Part shown: in pieces, positions 44,641-56,299 of the stretch | Position numbering within the stretch: the first letter of the stretch is position 1 | Layout: every line of letters begins with the position of its first letter | From: Metaphire vulgaris | Taxonomy: Eukaryota; Annelida; Clitellata; Crassiclitellata; Megascolecidae | Assembly (NCBI GenBank): GCA_018105865.1 | Contig: CM030851.1 | Location: 2,152,469-2,216,468 of the forward strand | Direction: 5' to 3' | Length of the DNA: 64,000 nt | Made by a program: the position numbers and the translations under genes | The notes under the pieces: generated by a model | What the model was told of the DNA's origin: nothing | What the model saw: only the letters and a program-made list of their open reading frames with translations | The model's database searches: none

Positions 44641-45349
44641 ACACTGACCATGAAGTATCCCATACTTGATAAATATAACTGCCATGCCAAAACAGTAGGA
44701 AAATTTTTAATAGGCTAATAGGAAAATAAGCAAACTGGCACAAGGAATAAAAAGTATTGAATTATCTATTGTAAATATAAATCATAATCATCATGTACAT
44801 GTATATAAGCAAACATGTATATAAGCAAACATTTGCTATTATCACATCACCAAGTGCATACTGTTTGCGTTTAAACTAATTCTGGCAACAAGAACACCAA
44901 CCCTGAGCTGGGCAAACTGGCCAGAATTATGTAAAATTTCGACCAGGTTTGTATTAAACAGACAGACGTTAGTTTCGCTGGTCTCAAACGCTCCGTCGAC
45001 GATCGGATGCCTCAAAATTTTCAGCAAATAGTCTAGAGTGTTATATTTACAAAATTTAAGCGCTACAGTAATAATAAATGACGTTAAACGACCATAAATG
45101 TAATTTGAAAAAGTTTATTCTGTCAAATATGTTGTTGAAACTCACTTCTAAATGCTCAAACTTTGATACGAAAAAACCTCGAAATTAGCAAAACCAAAAA
45201 TATTTAAAATATTTTCGGCGAATAGAACGCAGAAAAAAATGCCTAGATTTCAAAGACATTAATGCGCAAAGCACAATTATCGCGCATAAGTAGCATTTCA
45301 AAAGTGGCCAGGATTGTAATGGATGGCCAGGGTTCCATTAGTTTACCCT

Positions 45350-46858
45350 ATGTGTATTGTTGGCGTTGAAAAGCGTTCGCATGATTTCAAATCCACTTAC
45401 ACTAGTGTGAATTTCTGGAGGTCTCTTGTTAATCACTGAATCGACTTCTCGCGTTACAGATCCTAAGTGTGTTTCGCTTTCATTTTCGGAAAAAATGTTA
45501 ACAACGGAGCGATTTTCGCAATATTCTGCGGCACTTCTGCCGTAAATGTCTCTCATCCGTGCATCAGCTCCTGCATCAAGCAATGCCCTGGCAGTATTAA
45601 TGCTATTCTTATCATTAGAGCACATCGCGACATGATGTAAAGCGGTTCTTCCTCGGTCATTTGTCGAATTTAAAATCTCTTGAAGATCACCTATGTTGCC
45701 AAGTACCTGCGATAACATTTCCAATATCGGTTTTGCATTGTGGTCACCATTCAGGCATAATCTATGAACAACTGCATTTCCTCGATCATCAGTGAGAGAA
45801 ATAATCATCTTCTTCAACTCACTTGATCCCTTAACAGCGGTCGCCCGTTCCGCTCGAACTTCCAAGTCATGTGCAGATCGACAGCGAAAATCCCGTCTTT
45901 CAAAATTATAATTGGAATTTTTAAGTAGAAGTTTTTTCAATTTCGATTTTTCCAGCAATTTTGCTTTCATGTATTTTCGTTTCTTTTCAGTAAGATCTCT
46001 CAAAAGGTCACACAGTAAATCTTCTTCTGAGTAAAATGCAGCAACATGCAAAGCTGTGAAACCTCTCAAGTCGTAGCAGTTAACGTCCGCTCCAGCATTC
46101 ATGAGAATTTTAACTGTCTTGAAGTTGCCCTTCTCGACAGCGTGTATCAGGGCAGTTTTGCCCGCCATATCTTTCATATTTAAGTCTGCCTTGTATAGAG
46201 GATTCAACAGAACGGACACTATCTCGTCGTTGCTTCTCGTTGAGGTTTCAATGAGCGGTGTTCTTCCTCTCCAGTTTCTAGCGTTTATGTTTGCTCCATT
46301 CATCAAAAGCATAATGACAAGTTCATTCTGGAGTCTAGAATCTTCGCTGAGAATTTCGTGAACCTTGGAGACAGCCAAATGGAGAGGCGTATTTCTTTCA
46401 TAATCCACTGCATCCACTTGAATCCTCTCTCCCAATCTAAGTAGAAATGTCGCCGTTTTGTAATTTGCGTCATGTAAAGCTGTTCGTCCAATGTAGTCGT
46501 ACAAATTGACATCCGTGTGATAAGATTTTCTACAGAGAATACTGATTACGTCGATGTGATCAGCATGTGCTGCGGCCATGAGCGCCGTCTGACCTTTCGA
46601 GTTTCTCATATTCGACTGAGCCCCTCTTTCTAAAAGGTATTCTGCAATGTGGAAATGGCCATTTGCAGAGGCCAAATACAAGGGTGTTTCATTATTGCTA
46701 TTCGTCATATTCATATCAGATATATATGCATGTAAATCTTTTAAAATGCGCAAGTTGCCGTTTGCTGAAGCGGTGTACATATCAACAGTTTCTTCCCTTC
46801 GTGAATGAAGTACTCTCACAGGTCTTAGGTAATAGCTCACCGAACTCCGAGCCGAACC
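45350..46858 (-). CDS. Ankyrin-repeat half of the ankyrin/Mab-21 fusion gene (copy B), exon 2
   Basis: 503 codons without a stop, from an acceptor TTGCAG|GG to the pogo insertion at 45349. About ten ankyrin repeats are visible, for example NNETPLYLASANGHFHIAEY, KGQTALMAAAHADHIDVISI, AGKTALIHAVEKGNFKTVKI and GFTALHVAAFYSEEDLL. A Lys-rich linker (TEKKRKYMKAKLLEKSKLKK) separates repeat 8 from the last two or three (RGRTALHHVAMCSNDKNSIN). The frame ends FNANNTH and then meets the element's TAA. The upstream frame has a stop and no ATG before an internal Met at residue 35 of the longest frame, so translation needs exon 1 by splicing or that Met. Ankyrin repeats mediate protein contacts; here they would be N-terminal to the nucleotidyltransferase. 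Confidence 0.85.
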
Positions 46859-47390
46859 CTGCAATTCAATTAACCGAACCAAACATAAATTATTTTTTAG
46901 CTAGTAAATAAATTCAACAGAAACTATAATATGGCCTATACTGTACTGTCAATCACCCTCTTCAACAGGCTGCATAGTGTTTCCCGTCTTTCTGTTGATA
47001 ACTAAAAGTGTAAAGAAAATGTGGAATTATTTCGGCCTACAGATTGACTTTTTTTCTTTCTTTTTTGACTTAAATATAATTTTCACACAATTCGACTGAA
47101 GGACCAGCGAATGATGAGAACATATCTCTCTTTTGCGTCGAAGTCCACGTGTTGCTAGCATCAAGTATTATTTTTCCCGGTTTGAATATTATTATTGAAT
47201 CTATCAGAGTTACTCTCGTAATTTTGCGGAATCAGTCTACAAATGCTTTATAATATCTCATTGCGCCGAGGAACAAGTTTAAATTCAATTTCTTTCTACT
47301 CAAAATTTTTATGCACTATGCTTATCGTCAAGCTGTTGAATATGATTTGCGGCTTTAATATGCGATATGCACATATATTGGACTACTTAC

Positions 47391-47462
47391 GTAATAGTCG
47401 TATTCGTATTCGTCTTCATCACTGTCGCTATTATAAGTAGTGTAAAATTGTGTAGATGCAGT
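47391..47462 (-). CDS. Possible remodelled 72 bp exon upstream of the ankyrin exon (copy B)
   Basis: The donor TAC|GTAAGT (47390) is at the homologous place to exon 1 of copy A. The last codons NSDSDEDEYEYDYY replace HDSDSDERVAVGR. Upstream homology with copy A stops after about 45 bp. The new sequence offers a good acceptor (TTTTGTTTGCTTGTAG at 47463), giving exactly 24 codons in phase 0. The intron to exon 2 is 47390-46859. If the acceptor is not used the copy has lost its start; the old 5' part of exon 1 survives at about 50105-50185 with a stop. Confidence 0.4.
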
Positions 47463-48224
47463 CTACAAGCAAACAAAATACTTTCTGTGATCAGTATTGA
47501 ATGCAGATTGTTATGAGATATTGACACATTTTCAAAACACATTTTGATTTTTTTTTCATTTTTCACTTATGTATATGGGGTCAGTCCACATCAAATCAAC
47601 ATACTTTTGAATAAAATTGGACGTCACCGTCTCAGATTTTGATGAAAATTTGCACAAGTGTTCATCCCCATGAGTAATGTTGAAAACCATAATATTAGAG
47701 TTTTGGGTCAACCCATGTCCAAACTATGGGTCATGAAAGTTTGGTCGACCCGCTCCAACTTGTGACAGTAAAACTGTATATCTCCACTTCTGTGGTAGCT
47801 AGAGACATGATCTTTGCACCAAACTTTAGCCTTTTGAAAGCTCTGTCTGGGCCAATCAACAGGATTTTTAGCATTACTAACACATGCACTATCTTCACCG
47901 TCATCTTCATGATCATGTTCAAAGTGGCCGACAAGTGGCTCTGAATAACCAGGAGATGAAATCAAACGACCAAGTCTTGTACCATGAACTAAGCGCTGCT
48001 TGCATTTGATGTGCCAAACTGCTTTACGTCTTACAAGCGTTTCCTTTATATGCCTACCATTACCTTCATTCCAAAAGGCCAAGAATGGTGTTACACTTAA
48101 TTGATGGTAGCTGGCCAAGCCTTATAAAGCCATCTATGGTAGCGGCCGCCGTTTTTTAACCTATTTTTACATCAGTTTGTTTCGATTCTGCAGGGCAACT
48201 GGCAGTCTTGTTAACAAGCACCTA
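47463..48224. other. Insert sequence with a 136-codon minus-strand frame, unrecognised
   Basis: Part of the 2.6 kb stretch that displaced copy B exon 1. The minus frame at 48118-47708 includes RKAVWHIKCKQRLVHGTRL and PVDWPRQSFQKAKVWCKDHV. The WH-x-C pattern recalls proteins coded by dispersed elements of invertebrates, but I cannot name a family. The start is not clear. Confidence 0.3.
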
Positions 48225-49611
48225 CAGTACTGGCCAAATTATTATGGATTTGGATTCCAACAGTTGATTTCTGTAGTTATATCGGTAAAAAAGCTAAAAT
48301 AAAGTGACGCTATGGCAAAAGTGCAACTTTAATGAATATATTAATGTGTCTGCGGCCAAAGTAAGTCATACTTGAGCTGATTCAGTACTTTGTCCATCCG
48401 CCACGTGCCTTAGGGACAGCAGCTACCTGATCTGGCATCTGCAATATCAATGACCTGGCATGATCCTTCAGCTGCTGGTCATGGGACCATACGTGAAGAA
48501 GCCTCTTGGTGAGTTGGCGCCTGTTTGTAGAGACTGCTTCTTTGTTCTTCTTGTCTTTAGGCATCTTCTAAACATTTTCAATTGGGTTCATGTCGGCTCT
48601 GTTCGCCGGCCAATCAAGCAACCGTAATCCCTGCCTCCTGACAAATTCCTTCACTTTCCTGGCAGTGTGGCGTGGTTCATTGTCCTGCTGGAAGGTCACG
48701 TCTGCATTTCTAGTGCCAAACCATGCACGTGTCTGATGAGATAAGAATAAAGTAGTGTGCAGTACCTTCGACCAGTGAGCTGCAGTCCAAGACAAATGCT
48801 CTTTAACCCACTGCAGCCTCTTCTTTATCATCGAAGTCTTCAGCAGAGGCTTCTTTAAAGCGTGACATGATCGAACAACCAGATGACTTGATCGACCAGC
48901 ATCGAACAAACGTCTACGCACCGTTCTACTACTGCTTGTAGCTGTCCCACTCACAACTCACGACTCCCAACTGTCTAGCGGTTGTCCTGCGGTTGGACAG
49001 ACACAAACCGACCAGTTTCCTGTCGTTTCTTGCACTCGATAGACGTCGTCTGCCACATCTTCCCCTTCACCTCGGAGACAATATCAGGCCAAACATCACA
49101 CTTTTTGCAATAACACTCACAACTTGGGGTGAAACCTTCATTTTCTCAGCAATATCTGGCTGTGTCAAAGATGTCTCCTCCAGAAGAACACGAATCTGGC
49201 CCTTCTTCCTCGGGCTAGGATCAGACTTCTTTCCCATCACTTGGCTATATTAAGTCTCCGAAGAAATTACTGCATAGTATCGGTTAAATATGCAAAAGGC
49301 CCACTAATTGCAAATTGACTTATAAAATTAACTTAGAAGTGAAACTATGGCGCGTGAAGATTAACGAAATATCTTCACAAAATAGGCATTTTATTCAAAA
49401 TTACTGTCGACAAAAATAAAGCAGTAATCTATAGCTAATGATATATAATATAATAATTTTATATAAATTTATATTCAATTTTATAGCATTAGAACAGCAA
49501 AGTGCCATTCAAGAAGGATAATCACCGCCAGGAGAAATAAACAGACTAGCAGCTATTAGCATCAAATTAGTGATGAAAAGGGCAAAATCCATAATAATTT
49601 GGCCAGTACTG
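48225..49611 (-). mobile_element. Tc1-like element, 1387 bp, broken transposase
   Basis: Inverted ends CAGTACTGGCCAAATTATTA and TAATAATTTGGCCAGTACTG with TA on both sides (48223-48224, 49612-49613). On the minus strand the transposase starts near 49243 (MGKKSDPSPRKKGQIRVLLE, a paired-like HTH region) and stops after about 60 codons. It resumes in other frames with KKRLQWVKEHLSWTAAHWSK, FQQDNEPRHTARKVKEF and WPANRADMNPIENV, and ends PKARGGWTKY near 48382. The spacing from D of QQDN to E of NPIE is 34, the DD34E of Tc1. SPD has become RAD. Full length but inactive. Confidence 0.9.
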
Positions 49612-49621
49612 TAAGGCATGG

Positions 49622-49760
49622 GTCCAAGCACCTAAGGCACAAGGCCAAGTATACAACATTCAAAACCAAGTACAAGTCCAAGCACTCATAGTTCAAGGCC
49701 AAAACCAAGCACTTTACATTCAAACACAAGCACAAGCAAGTACAAGTGCATGTTCAACTA
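49622..49760. repeat. Low-complexity CCAAGCAC-type tandem repeat
   Basis: Imperfect repeats of CAAGCACAAG / CAAGGCCAAGTAC. No counterpart in copy A. Confidence 0.7.
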
Positions 49761-50105
49761 AGCAAACTTTTCGCTTAGGTTCAAAATTACCGCACCTTTC
49801 AACTAACATTGTCAGCAACACAGACTGCAGTAATACTGACCCAAATACTTTTACTTATTTACTCTCTGGCCTCTGCATATAACTAATACGCGCACTAGCG
49901 CTTTAATTTAACATCAAATTTACTCGTTTAATTTATAAATTGGACAATGTGACAATAGGCCTATCATGATTTATTTTCTGTTGTTAAAGCTTGCTAAAAC
50001 TGCCGGATATTCCTTTGTAGACATGATTTGCACGATTTAGGCGTTTTGTGTTACGAAGCCTACTGGATAAATGTATTAGGCTAAATGGTCTCTTTTGATT
50101 TCAGG
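49761..50105. other. Unassigned remainder of the copy B insert
   Basis: AT-rich, without a frame or repeat ends that I recognise. It ends where homology to copy A resumes (AAATCCACAAAATCCACTG). Confidence 0.4.
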
Positions 50106-50306
50106 TATTAAAAAATCCACAAAATCCACTGTAATACGACACGGTTTGATTTTCGGCGGACACTATAAAACTATCATCAACGCCTTAAGATGAGTTTCGT
50201 AAAGAGTGCCATCGAATTAGATTTGTAAAACTTGGAATACCTCCAATTCCCGGAAAAGAACAACAATGCTTCGTTTCTGGCACAATGAAGAGCTTGCCAG
50301 TGGCAC

Positions 50307-50307
<1 letters not shown>

Positions 50308-50372
<65 letters not shown>

Positions 50373-50431
50373 TAACAAGGTTTAAGGTGGTTCAGTAGGG
50401 ACTGCCCTGTGTGAGAACCACTGTAAAGATA
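50308..50431 (-). mobile_element. (AAT)n-tailed short element, private to copy B
   Basis: About 64 bp of AAT followed by AAGGTGGTTCAGTAGGG and TGTGAGAACCACTGTAAAG, the unit seen at 17384 and 21908. Copy A is uninterrupted at about 1052-1060, so this is an insertion. Confidence 0.7.
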
Positions 50432-50474
50432 GAGCTGGAGTTGTGTCGAACAACTGAGACAAAATAATTGGTCG

Positions 50475-50933
50475 GTGATGGAACTGATTGACGAAGAGGT
50501 TGGTATAAAAAAATTTAGCGCCAATGAGGCAGAGTGTAATAATACTAAAACCACGGAATTCAAGAACGATAATAAGGGAATTATCACAGAACAGCTGCTT
50601 ATATTTGCAGCTACATCGATATCAAGTCTAAGAATCTCCTTTATGGCCTCCTATGGTCAGCAGCGGACGTCACCTACTTTTAATTTTGTGCTGATCTTAG
50701 TTCAGTCTAAAAGACCAGTAAGTATACATAATTATAGGTTCTTATCGATAATCATTTTCGATTTGTCAATGCAGCGACCTAATTTCGGAATGCCTGAGTG
50801 GATGGATTTGCTTTACATTTATATGTCGTTGGAGAGTTCGCCATTCAAAGGAAGTGATTGGCTGAAGGCGACTGTATTTAGGATTTGGAAGGAATTTGTG
50901 ATCCAAGCTGACAAAGCAGAGGCTTATGGATAG
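50475..50933 (+). pseudogene. Plus-strand open frame, copy B partner of 934-1560
   Basis: 152 codons including KKFSANEAECNNTKTTEFKN and MPEWMDLLYIYMSLESSPFK, then WLKATVFRIWKEFVIQADKA. The more 5' part of the presumed gene (MSFVKSAIELDL) is broken by a stop and by the insertion at 50308. A GTAAGT (50718) and CAATGCAG (about 50775) could bound a small intron inside the frame. No domain is recognised. Confidence 0.25.
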
Positions 50934-51367
50934 TGCTATATATATTTTTTGCAGCAATTGCGCTCAGAGTTGCAAAACGGCGAGGTGGGAATTTTTCAAC
51001 TCAAGACCCCATTTGTCACAGTTCAATCAATTATTAATTGATGCAGTTTTAGTGCATTTCATTATATACAGTAATCTGCTATTACAGGTTATTAAAATAG
51101 TAATATATACGCGGGTGATGAATGCATACGACATATTTAATCACAAAGAGCCTTGAAAATTTGCCAAGCCATCAGATCAGACGTATGTTAAACGAGTGCC
51201 TCAAAATTATCTCGCCTAGAAAAGATTTTAATTATTTGGTGAGCGGTCGAATACGCGAACTGCTTTGACAGATTGGCGGAAAATGAGCAATTACATTGAT
51301 CGACGAGTGGACATATTGGTCAATGGATATTGGCTGTGTAATGTAAATAAAGTAAAATTTTCCCATA

Positions 51368-51758
51368 GGGGCTGTCCATTAATTATGTCAACAATTTTTT
51401 TGGCAATTTTTACCCCTCCCCCTTGTCAACAACTGTCAACTTTCAGTTACCCCATAATTACGTCAAAAACTTTTGTCCCCTAAGATCAATGACAGGTCCC
51501 AATAACAAGGTTATTATTTTTGCGGAGATGACCATTTTTCCCTTTTTTGCCAGTCGAGCGTCAAAATGTGATGGTTATTACCTTTTTGTCATGCATTTTT
51601 CTATTGTAATAAGTAGTATTCCATGAAATTTCCTAGTTTTTGATTATTTGTATTTTTGACGCCAACTTCTCTTGACCGCCCCCTCTCCCTTGTCAAGAAC
51701 TGTCAAACTTTTTCAAACCCCTCCTCCTAAGTTGTTGACGTATTTAATGGACAGCCCC
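51368..51758. mobile_element. MITE, GGGGCTGTCCATTAATTA ends, private to copy B
   Basis: Ends GGGGCTGTCCATTAATTA and TATTTAATGGACAGCCCC, flanked by ATA on both sides. Copy A has a single ATA at 2212-2214 and no insert. A 3 bp duplication would fit PIF/Harbinger or a similar family. Same family as 39300-39730. Confidence 0.8.
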
Positions 51759-52440
51759 ATATTCAATTTTGAGCGTTGGTCCCGGCGCTGATTTCCGGTC
51801 TCTTAGACATACAGCGACGCGGGTGGCACACACTATTAACCTAGAATAGGTTGCCAGTCAAACGTCAAGGCCAGCGCTTTACTTCGCAGCAATCGCTGCT
51901 CCTCAATTTGATGCTAGAACCACCATCTAGCGAGTAAGGCTGAGTCGAGTATTGCTGATTATTGCTGTGTGTTTACTTTTTACACCTAAAATGGGCGTGA
52001 CATGCCTAGTGCTCATTGGAAGGCTGGAGGAGGACTGTTTCGTGAAGGTACTTTTCTAAATCATCCACAATGAAATACCTGGACAATTAGCAAGTTACAT
52101 TACAGATACTGAACCCCTGGGTGACATCGCTGACAACTTAATACTCTGTTATTGCTCATAAATTTGAAGTTTTGTTGTTTTTTAAAATTTAGCTGTCGAA
52201 TTCATGTTACCCGGACCTTTCTCTTGCCTTTCTCTTTTTTTGGCGCAGACTTTTTTTGGCTCAGATATCGCAGAATTCTCCGCCACCAACTGCCATTCGA
52301 AGTTTCTGAACACATTTTGGTCCTGGCTTAATGAGGATCACTTTTCTGTCAAAATCATAGATTTCAAATATTATGAGATGATTGCAATGCAATAACTTTA
52401 AATTTGATATAACTAGTTAACGAGTTCGCAGATAAGCCTA

Positions 52441-52917
52441 CTGTGGCGGTTCCACATGGGGATGAGTGGGGATGCATCCCCCACCGGACTTCCGGGCTTA
52501 CTTTTTTGCTTGTGAAACCTATTTTTGGGTAAAAGTCTAGTAAAACTAACTGTGGGTGACCTTTTTTGCTTGTCAACCTATCTTTCGGTAAAAGTATAGT
52601 CAAATCAGGGTTTAATCTTTGCCGTTTCCTAGAGGGAACATTGCCATCCCCCCCCCGGAAATTTAAATTCCCCCCACGGGAATTTTGACATAATGCATCC
52701 ACTAACAACAGCTCCCTAGCTGACTTCCTCCCGGCTTTGTCAGTTTCCCTCCCGGAGTCCAGCGTCTAGATCAAACACTGAGTCAAATCAAGGATAAAAT
52801 TCCGTTTTTTAGCCTTTTCCGACATAGTTTATAGATTTTTTCTTCAATTTTCATCCCCCACCAACTTTCTATGAATTCACTTCATCCCGCCACCAAGAAA
52901 TCCTGGAACCGCCACTG
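52441..52917. mobile_element. hAT MITE with nested hAT MITE (copy B of 2862-3336)
   Basis: Same ends as the copy A element. The nested element is 52606-52780 with AGTCAAAT flanks. It shares the insertion sites with copy A, so both events predate the duplication. Confidence 0.8.
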
Positions 52918-53041
52918 CGCAGATATATTATCATTTCTTTAAATTCTTCTAAAACATCACTCATATGATGTCTAGAGAGATGACATGACTCAGATGATGT
53001 CTAGAAATTTACAATTCAATATAATGTAATATACATTTACA

Positions 53042-53231
53042 CAGTGGCGGCTCCACCGGGGGGCCATGGTGGCCCGTGCCCCCCCCCCTATTGAGTGCCT
53101 GGCCCCCCAGTGGTCCCCCTGTTGGGATCCTATACTTAATGCTACATACATTAAACAACAGATGGTTGGCCCCCATGATTAGAAGTTGCCACACCAACGG
53201 CCCCACTTGCCAAATCCTAGAGCCGCCACTG
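53042..53231. mobile_element. hAT MITE (copy B of 3461-3647)
   Basis: Same ends and same CATTTACA duplication as copy A, with a longer C-run near the left end. Confidence 0.85.
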
Positions 53232-53814
53232 CATTTACAGAGTTCTAGGACGATTGACCACAGGACAACTTAGGACAATTATTGACCATAGGACGATTAA
53301 CCATTGGACGATTGACCACAGCGGACGATTCACCCATAGGACCATTGACCACACTAACGAGATTGTGACTATTAGGCTTAGCACAGCCTTATGCCGCATG
53401 CGATTGATATGAATACCAGCGCACTGTTACGACAAAACAATTTTCGCTGAAAGAACGTGTGCCACTTACGGACAAACTGATTTAGTCTACATATATCCGT
53501 GCTATTATAACCAAGGGTGCGTGCGAGCGGACTTGGCTATACCCTAAGAATAGTTTTGGTAAGTAAGGGAAACTAAGGGGAAAACTAGGTTGCACATGGA
53601 TGATGGAGAGTTCTAAAATAAGAGAAAGATTATAGATCTGGAGTTCTGAGTTACAGACAAGAGAAGTAACTGACGCTAAATGCATTTCTTTATTATAATA
53701 CAGTAAATTATTAATCAGCAGTTACAAATACAATAAGCACAAGCAGCGTCTTAACTATAAAGATATGCAACTTAACTACCTGGTTAAAATTAATACATAA
53801 TCAAAATAAGTAAA

Positions 53815-54530
53815 GGGCAGTTCCCCTAAGCAACGCCGAGCTCTCGTCTCTGAACCTTGTGGCTGAAGGATGACCGGCAGGCTTTCGGTTCCTCTCGTCC
53901 TGGCTCGGTCCTCAGGCGCTGGTTGCGTGCGTTTAGTCGGCCGTTGCTCACGGATGATATCTGGTTGTCTTCGGTTGCGTCCGCTGAACAATCCTCAGCG
54001 ACTCCTGCTGCTCGTTCGTCTGTTCCGTCTCCTCGTCCTTGGTTGCCGTCGGATCGGCGAATCGGTTTCCTTTTGGTTCTTGAAGATGATTATTGTCGTC
54101 TATACTTGGGTTGAGCGTCTTCTCCGACGTTGATGTTTCCTTGGGTGCGTCCGGCCATGATATAATGGTCGTTGATGTTACCTCGATTGTCCGGTCCGGT
54201 CCGGTCCGCTCCCGCTGTCGCTACTGACTGCGTGTGTTGTGTTTGTTTATAGACGCGTCCGTATCAAAGACGATGTGGGCGTCTATATGTGTTTGTGTGG
54301 TCTTCTTCGCTACCGACTGCCTTGACTCATTGGTATTTAAAGTAGTTCTTCACTTCCGGTCCTGCCCTCTGGCTCACTGGTCTTGGCTAGCTACCACGAC
54401 CTGCTTGTTTCACGGGTTTTTCCTGATTCCTCTTGCAGGTGTAATGACGTGTGCTGTACTTAGACCTATAACCACTCTTTCTTCTTCGCCTGAGCTCAAC
54501 GTTGTCAACAGTTATCATTAATATTAACTT
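53815..54530 (-). other. GC-richer block, copy B of 4290-4990
   Basis: Minus frame MAGRTQGNINVGEDAQPKYR near 54158, stop two codons later as in copy A. The remaining frame differs from copy A by indels. Unrecognised. Confidence 0.3.
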
Positions 54531-56136
54531 TTAGAAATAATTAACCAGCAGCGGCAGCAGCAACAGATTTTATTGAGTTATATTATTAATCGTTTTATTA
54601 ACTTATTCGTGAGTTCTCTATAGTAAAATAATGGGCCAACTGCTGGGTTGCAAAATGAGGGCCTGGAAAGCGATTGTTAACCTCCGGGTCGCTGGAGATC
54701 GTTTACTTCAGGGATCTGATAAGTTCTTACCTCAGGGTTCCAGCGGTAGCAGTTTCAAATCTAGAGATGTCTGGCTACTATTTCGCCGTTCCATGGAATG
54801 TTAGTCATGCCTGGTCCACAACAAAACACCTTTTAAAAATCTAAATGATATTGCCAATACTATAGCCTACCTATGTTTCTGGCCGTACAGTAAATTCAAA
54901 CACAAACGACGATACAAGATTTGAACGTATCCTTTATCACTGTCACGTTTGCTTTTCGCGATTCGTTTCATCGGAAAGTTTCTTTATGAGAGAAATGGGC
55001 AAGAATTTGTTCGGCGACTACATAACCGGATATTGCAGACTGTCTTGTGCGTGTGTGTCATATTATGGAATTACCGTGCATAAAAATATCATTGAACATT
55101 TCCAATCGTTTCAGTTATATGTACGCCGTTGCATGAAGACGTAAGGTCGCGTGACTCATCGCATTTAAAGATCCGCTAACCCTGCCACGTGGGATAAATT
55201 TGGCTATAGGCTAGTAGTTGACGTAGCTTTAAGGGGCCGTCCATATAGTACGTACGCGCCGAGGGAGAGGGGATTTGAGATTTTGAAGTTGAGAGCAAAA
55301 ACGACATTTCTGTTCAAAAATGAGTGGAAAAACCTGGTTGCACATTCTCTCAAAAAGTAGGAACACTTGGTACAGACGCAAAGATGGGCATGGAAGTATC
55401 TAACGAATGGAGTGATACGGAAAACTGGAGGAAACTCTGGAAGTTACTGTAACTCTGTAGTTTGTATAGTTTTTAACTTTTGACACCATGCATGGTGATT
55501 CTAACTGCATGCAGTGAATTGTATTTTATTCTTAATATAATTAGCCTATAGAAGTCTAGACTGCATACAAAGAGTTTACAGTTTATCATGTATAGGGCCT
55601 ATAGCCTAGACGCCCTATAGAGGCTACTAAGTTTGTGTTTGAAATTCAATATCTAATAAACGTTAGTGTTTATTGGGCTAATTTAAATGTCATTTCTATT
55701 ATTTCGTCTGAATGTAATCATACATGAAAATGCATTAAGGCACCCGTTTTCTCGAAAAAAGCACTGTGTATGATTAATTCTAAGCTTTTGAAATTCTTTT
55801 TTATGTCTTACACTTTTTTCTACTGAAATTCGCTAGATGGCCGAGTCTTGCGAAGCGATGAAAGCAATTTATTTGAGGGACTCTTCTTCCTTGTCTTATA
55901 TTGATATAGCAGCCTCTGAAATTTGACAAATAACTGTGCGACCCATATCATATTGCCTATCTGTTTCTGCAGGGACATTTTTTGCTTAATTGATTTATAG
56001 TTTAATTTATATAGCGCACTTAGCGTTCACAAATACATTGCAGCTGACCGTTCAATTAAATATATCTTCAACCGTTTAAGGAAAATGGTGCACGAGGTTG
56101 TGATGTCCCTTAGCGATGATGTGAGGGCATTCCAAC

Positions 56137-56297
56137 CAGTGGCGTATTTACCATTGGGCCATTTGGGCCATGCCCCCCCTTTGGTCTTACCCTGACAAGC
56201 AAAAACAAAAAAAGGTCGTCAACTTTTTTCCAAAGTTGTAACTTGTCAGGTCGAAAGTGTCTGGCCCCCCCTTACCAAAATTCTAAATACGCCACTG
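56137..56297. mobile_element. hAT MITE (copy B of 7079-7240)
   Basis: Ends CAGTGGCGTATTTAC / AATACGCCACTG, duplication ATTCCAAC/ATTCTAAC. Confidence 0.85.
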
Positions 56298-56299
56298 AT

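Larger units (their letters stand above)
41858..45348 (-). mobile_element. 3.49 kb pogo/Tigger-like element interrupting the ankyrin/Mab-21 gene
   Basis: Inverted ends GGGTAAACTAATGGAA followed by YCCTGGCCA at both termini. Further TGGCCAGGATT repeats lie just inside each end (42056-42103 and 45306-45325). TA flanks both sides (41856-41857, 45349-45350), the Tc1/mariner-superfamily target. It carries a pogo-type DNA-binding protein (43145-44152), a hAT-like insertion (42175-42560), a LINE 3' end (44395-44500) and a dispersed repeat (44517-44640). The two gene halves it separates are otherwise free of stops, which implies a fairly recent insertion, although the nested debris shows that the element itself is old. 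Confidence 0.85.
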
